Assembly: GCA_002500605.1 (NCBI GenBank)
Contig: DLRR01000019.1
Coordinates: forward strand, 62,001 to 126,000
Source of the DNA: Nitrospinaceae bacterium UBA7883
Lineage (GTDB): Bacteria; Nitrospinota_A; UBA7883
Direction: 5' to 3'
Length of the DNA stretch: 64,000 nt
Part shown: piece by piece, positions 62,118-64,000 of the stretch
Position numbering within the stretch: position 1 is the first letter of the stretch
Layout: every line of letters begins with the position of its first letter
Position numbers and translations under genes: made by a program
The notes under the pieces: generated by a model
Databases searched by the model: none
Seen by the model: only the letters and a program-made list of their open reading frames with translations
Told to the model about the DNA's origin: nothing

Positions 62118-63068
62118 GTGAAGCATATGCAATTTTATAAATACAGTTTGTTTACAGTGATCCTGGCCATAACGAGTGTGGTCTTTATCCCTAACGCTTA
62201 TGCACTTAGCCAGCCACAATCCATTAAAATACACAAAACAAACTCTGGTGACCCTGAAGGCTTAGGACTGTTAAACGGTTACGATCAACCAAACCAAAAT
62301 AGATACATATTCGCAAAATCTGCTCTGAGGGGAAGAGCAATTGCTAGTAATGATGGCAATCAAGGTAGCCGTGGGCTTGATTACAGAGTTGAGCTTAGAA
62401 CAACTTACTGGTCGTCACGACTTGGAGCGACAGTTCGCTCTGACGAAGGCGTGCTTAGTGGAACAAGCATTAATCTTGCTGAAGACCTTGGCATAGATTC
62501 CCAAAATGGCGTTATTGGTATTGACTTGTCGTTGAGTCTTAGTCAGCGCAATAAGCTAAAATTATCGCACATGGCAGTTTCCTACAACTCTAATGTAGCT
62601 TTAACAGAAAGTGTAACGTTTAACGGTGTGGTTTACCCAATAAGTACACAAGTAGCTGCGGATATCACTTACCAGTCAACCAAACTTATCTATGAATTTG
62701 ATTTCGTTGTATCGGATAGTGGATACTTTGGCATGCAGTTGGCTGCTAATAACATGGAAGCTAAAACTACACTAGTTGCTAATGCCACCTTGTCCAGTTC
62801 CGCAAAGGCTCAATCCACAATTCCGATGCTGGGATTAGTTGGAAGGACTTGGTTTGTGCCACACTTGGGTGCAGGGTTTGAACTGAACTGGGCAGGCTAT
62901 GAAGGCTCCAATCTATTTGATGCTACTGGATATCTGGACTATTCCCCAACACAAAACATTGGTGTAACTTTAGGCATTCGAAAGATTACGGTTGATGTCG
63001 ACAAGGAAGAAACTTTAGTGAATTTAAATTGGGAAGGTGCTTTTGCAGGGGTTTATTTCCGTATTTAA
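62118..63068 (+). CDS. Outer-membrane beta-barrel protein, OmpW-like size
   Basis: 316 residues by the GTG start; ATG 62127 is equally possible. Signal peptide ends near 'NAYA'. The mature chain alternates polar and aromatic residues with Asn/Gly turns: 'YRVELRTTYW', 'TFNGVVYPISTQVAADITYQSTKLIYEFDFV' and 'GYFGMQLAANNMEAKTTLVA'. This last pattern recurs in uncharacterised delta-proteobacterial outer-membrane proteins as I recall them. It ends in 'GVYFRI' instead of a terminal Phe. Function unknown; probably an 8-12-stranded barrel. Confidence 0.7.
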   Translation: MKHMQFYKYSLFTVILAITSVVFIPNAYALSQPQSIKIHKTNSGDPEGLGLLNGYDQPNQNRYIFAKSALRGRAIASNDGNQGSRGLDYRVELRTTYWSSRLGATVRSDEGVLSGTSINLAEDLGIDSQNGVIGIDLSLSLSQRNKLKLSHMAVSYNSNVALTESVTFNGVVYPISTQVAADITYQSTKLIYEFDFVVSDSGYFGMQLAANNMEAKTTLVANATLSSSAKAQSTIPMLGLVGRTWFVPHLGAGFELNWAGYEGSNLFDATGYLDYSPTQNIGVTLGIRKITVDVDKEETLVNLNWEGAFAGVYFRI

Positions 63069-63092
63069 CTTTCATCTAAGGAATACTTGGGC

Positions 63093-63833
63093 ATGATAAG
63101 GAAATTTTTTGCAGTAATTATGATCCCATTTGTGGCTACGACTGTGTTACTTGCAACAGAATCTGTAGCTACTCCTTCTTCACAAGTATGGATACCTTCA
63201 CCAGACGCTCAGACAGTTGGCACACTACACTTTGGTGTTGATAATTTTACGACTATATCTAGGAAGGTTGATAATGGAGGGCGCCAATCACCAACTGTGT
63301 TTGGATTGACCGTTGGAGTTTTTGAGGATGACCTAATAGGGGTTGAACTTGGAATAGACATTAAAGAACAAAGCGACTACCCGACGTATTTTAACGCAAA
63401 AATCGTGGTTAAAGAAGACAGCTTTACATTAAATTCTCCAGCTGTTGCTTTTGGAATATATGACTTTGGCACTGATAATGACAACAACAATTATAAAATT
63501 GTCTATGTACTAGCAGCCAAGTCGCTCCCCTACCTAGGAAGACTGTCGTTAGGATATTATGTTGGCAACTCCAGTCTGGTTGTGGATAAAAATGGCAATG
63601 AAGAAAACGATGGCTGGTTGGCATCATTCGATCGTACATTAGCCGAGATTGACGATAGGCTGTGGATGGCAATAGACTACATGGGCGGGGACAATGCTTA
63701 TGGGGCAACATCTTTCGGCTTGGCATGGAGATTCTCCCCGCAGGTTAGTACTTTGTTTGGGTATGGCATTTACAACGACAATGATGTGGCAGGTGAAGAT
63801 ACTTTTACCATACAGTTAGATATAGATTTTTAG
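63093..63833 (+). CDS. Predicted outer-membrane or periplasmic beta protein
   Basis: 246 residues from the ATG; an in-frame TTG six bases up is possible, with AAGGA four bases before it. Signal peptide ends near 'SVA'. The mature N-terminus 'TPSSQVWIPSPDAQTVGTLHFGVDNF' and regular amphipathic strands suggest a small barrel, and the last strand ends 'TIQLDIDF' with terminal Phe, as expected for Bam substrates. Follows the previous barrel gene by 24 bases, so the two are likely co-expressed. Function unknown. The remaining 167 bases to the window end contain no gene; a 14-bp palindrome (AGTTTCTAGAAACT) lies at 63884-63897. Confidence 0.7.
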   Translation: MIRKFFAVIMIPFVATTVLLATESVATPSSQVWIPSPDAQTVGTLHFGVDNFTTISRKVDNGGRQSPTVFGLTVGVFEDDLIGVELGIDIKEQSDYPTYFNAKIVVKEDSFTLNSPAVAFGIYDFGTDNDNNNYKIVYVLAAKSLPYLGRLSLGYYVGNSSLVVDKNGNEENDGWLASFDRTLAEIDDRLWMAIDYMGGDNAYGATSFGLAWRFSPQVSTLFGYGIYNDNDVAGEDTFTIQLDIDF

Positions 63834-64000
63834 CCTCCATGGTTGTATTGAGGAAAAGACTTTTGCGGCTTGGTGTTTAACTTAGTTTCTAGAAACTTTC
63901 CCTATGTGGATCTTCCAATATGTTGGGCAACTTATATTGATGATTAATAGTTTTATTAACAATCCTATTGTCTTATCCGATCATGAATGATTTTGAAGTG

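Noticed and set aside
63884..63897. 14-bp palindrome AGTTTCTAGAAACT near the right edge
   Set aside because: It has no loop and no T-run, and no adjacent gene is visible to relate it to; noted only as a possible protein-binding site.
1..64000. tRNA, rRNA, tmRNA, CRISPR arrays, insertion sequences, prophage or attachment sites
   Set aside because: I looked through the spacers on both strands by eye for cloverleaf ends, direct-repeat arrays, transposase frames and terminal repeats and found none; a covariance-model scan would be needed to exclude small RNAs.

Overview
The window looks like chromosomal DNA of an uncultured or marine-type diderm bacterium. It has moderately low GC (judged by eye, not computed), LPS-core heptose genes, a Lol/FtsX-type envelope ABC operon, several signal-peptide beta-barrel proteins, Fe-SOD, Tat export, Na+-pumping decarboxylase genes and an NhaB antiporter. 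The gene orders (ribD-ribE-ribBA-ribH-nusB, gap-pgk-osmC-tpi-rpsT/holA, proB-proA-nadD-rsfS, glyS-ppdK) and the PPi-linked glycolysis recall 'deltaproteobacterial' lineages (Desulfobacterota/SAR324/Myxococcota sense). That placement is inference and not a firm taxonomic call. I found no rRNA, tRNA, CRISPR array, insertion sequence, integrase or phage gene. The window reads as core genome with small accessory islands.

Layout, left to right. 0-5.3 kb: end of a NarI/HdrE-like membrane protein with a textbook terminator, then dnaN, an FmdB zinc ribbon, a bacterial histone-deacetylase-fold hydrolase, sodB divergent from a Fur-family regulator, and a YjbQ-family protein. 5.4-11.2 kb (minus): a six-gene envelope operon of LolA-like periplasmic protein, two FtsX-type permeases, a half-length DUF318/ArsP-type permease, a LolD-like ATPase and an outer-membrane barrel, read from an extended -10 promoter. 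This is the most interesting unit in the window. 11.5-19.7 kb (plus): an orphan SagB-type tandem nitroreductase, nhaB, an AEC transporter overlapping a PPi-type phosphofructokinase, a DUF72 protein, and tatC overlapping pyrF. 19.7-21.9 kb (minus): two DUF1538 membrane proteins in tandem, a P-II-like regulator and a small metallochaperone. 22-25.3 kb: oadB-oadG facing oadA tail to tail.

25.5-34.2 kb (minus): metG, folE, an HU/IHF protein, cutA, a candidate 49-aa small gene, rimO, and an argG-DUF2905-heptosyltransferase-PAP2-gmhB cluster. 34.4-40.7 kb (plus): a MacA-like adaptor and MacB-like ATPase with no permease, then gap, pgk, osmC, tpiA and rpsT. 40.8-57.1 kb (minus): ribD-ribE-ribBA-ribH-nusB-phosphoesterase-holA preceded by ppdK; glyS; and trpG-trpD-proB-proA-nadD-rsfS. 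57.2-63.8 kb (plus): an alpha/beta hydrolase, an OppF-type ATPase translationally coupled to a lactate-racemase (LarA) family protein, PBP4, and two outer-membrane barrel candidates.

Functionally the window points to a pyrophosphate-economical, reversible glycolysis (PPi-PFK plus pyruvate phosphate dikinase with gap/pgk/tpi) and a sodium-based membrane energetics module (Oad pump plus NhaB). Many start codons were moved from the longest open frame to an internal ATG or GTG on the basis of ribosome-binding sites, promoters or neighbour overlaps; these cases are stated in the entries.
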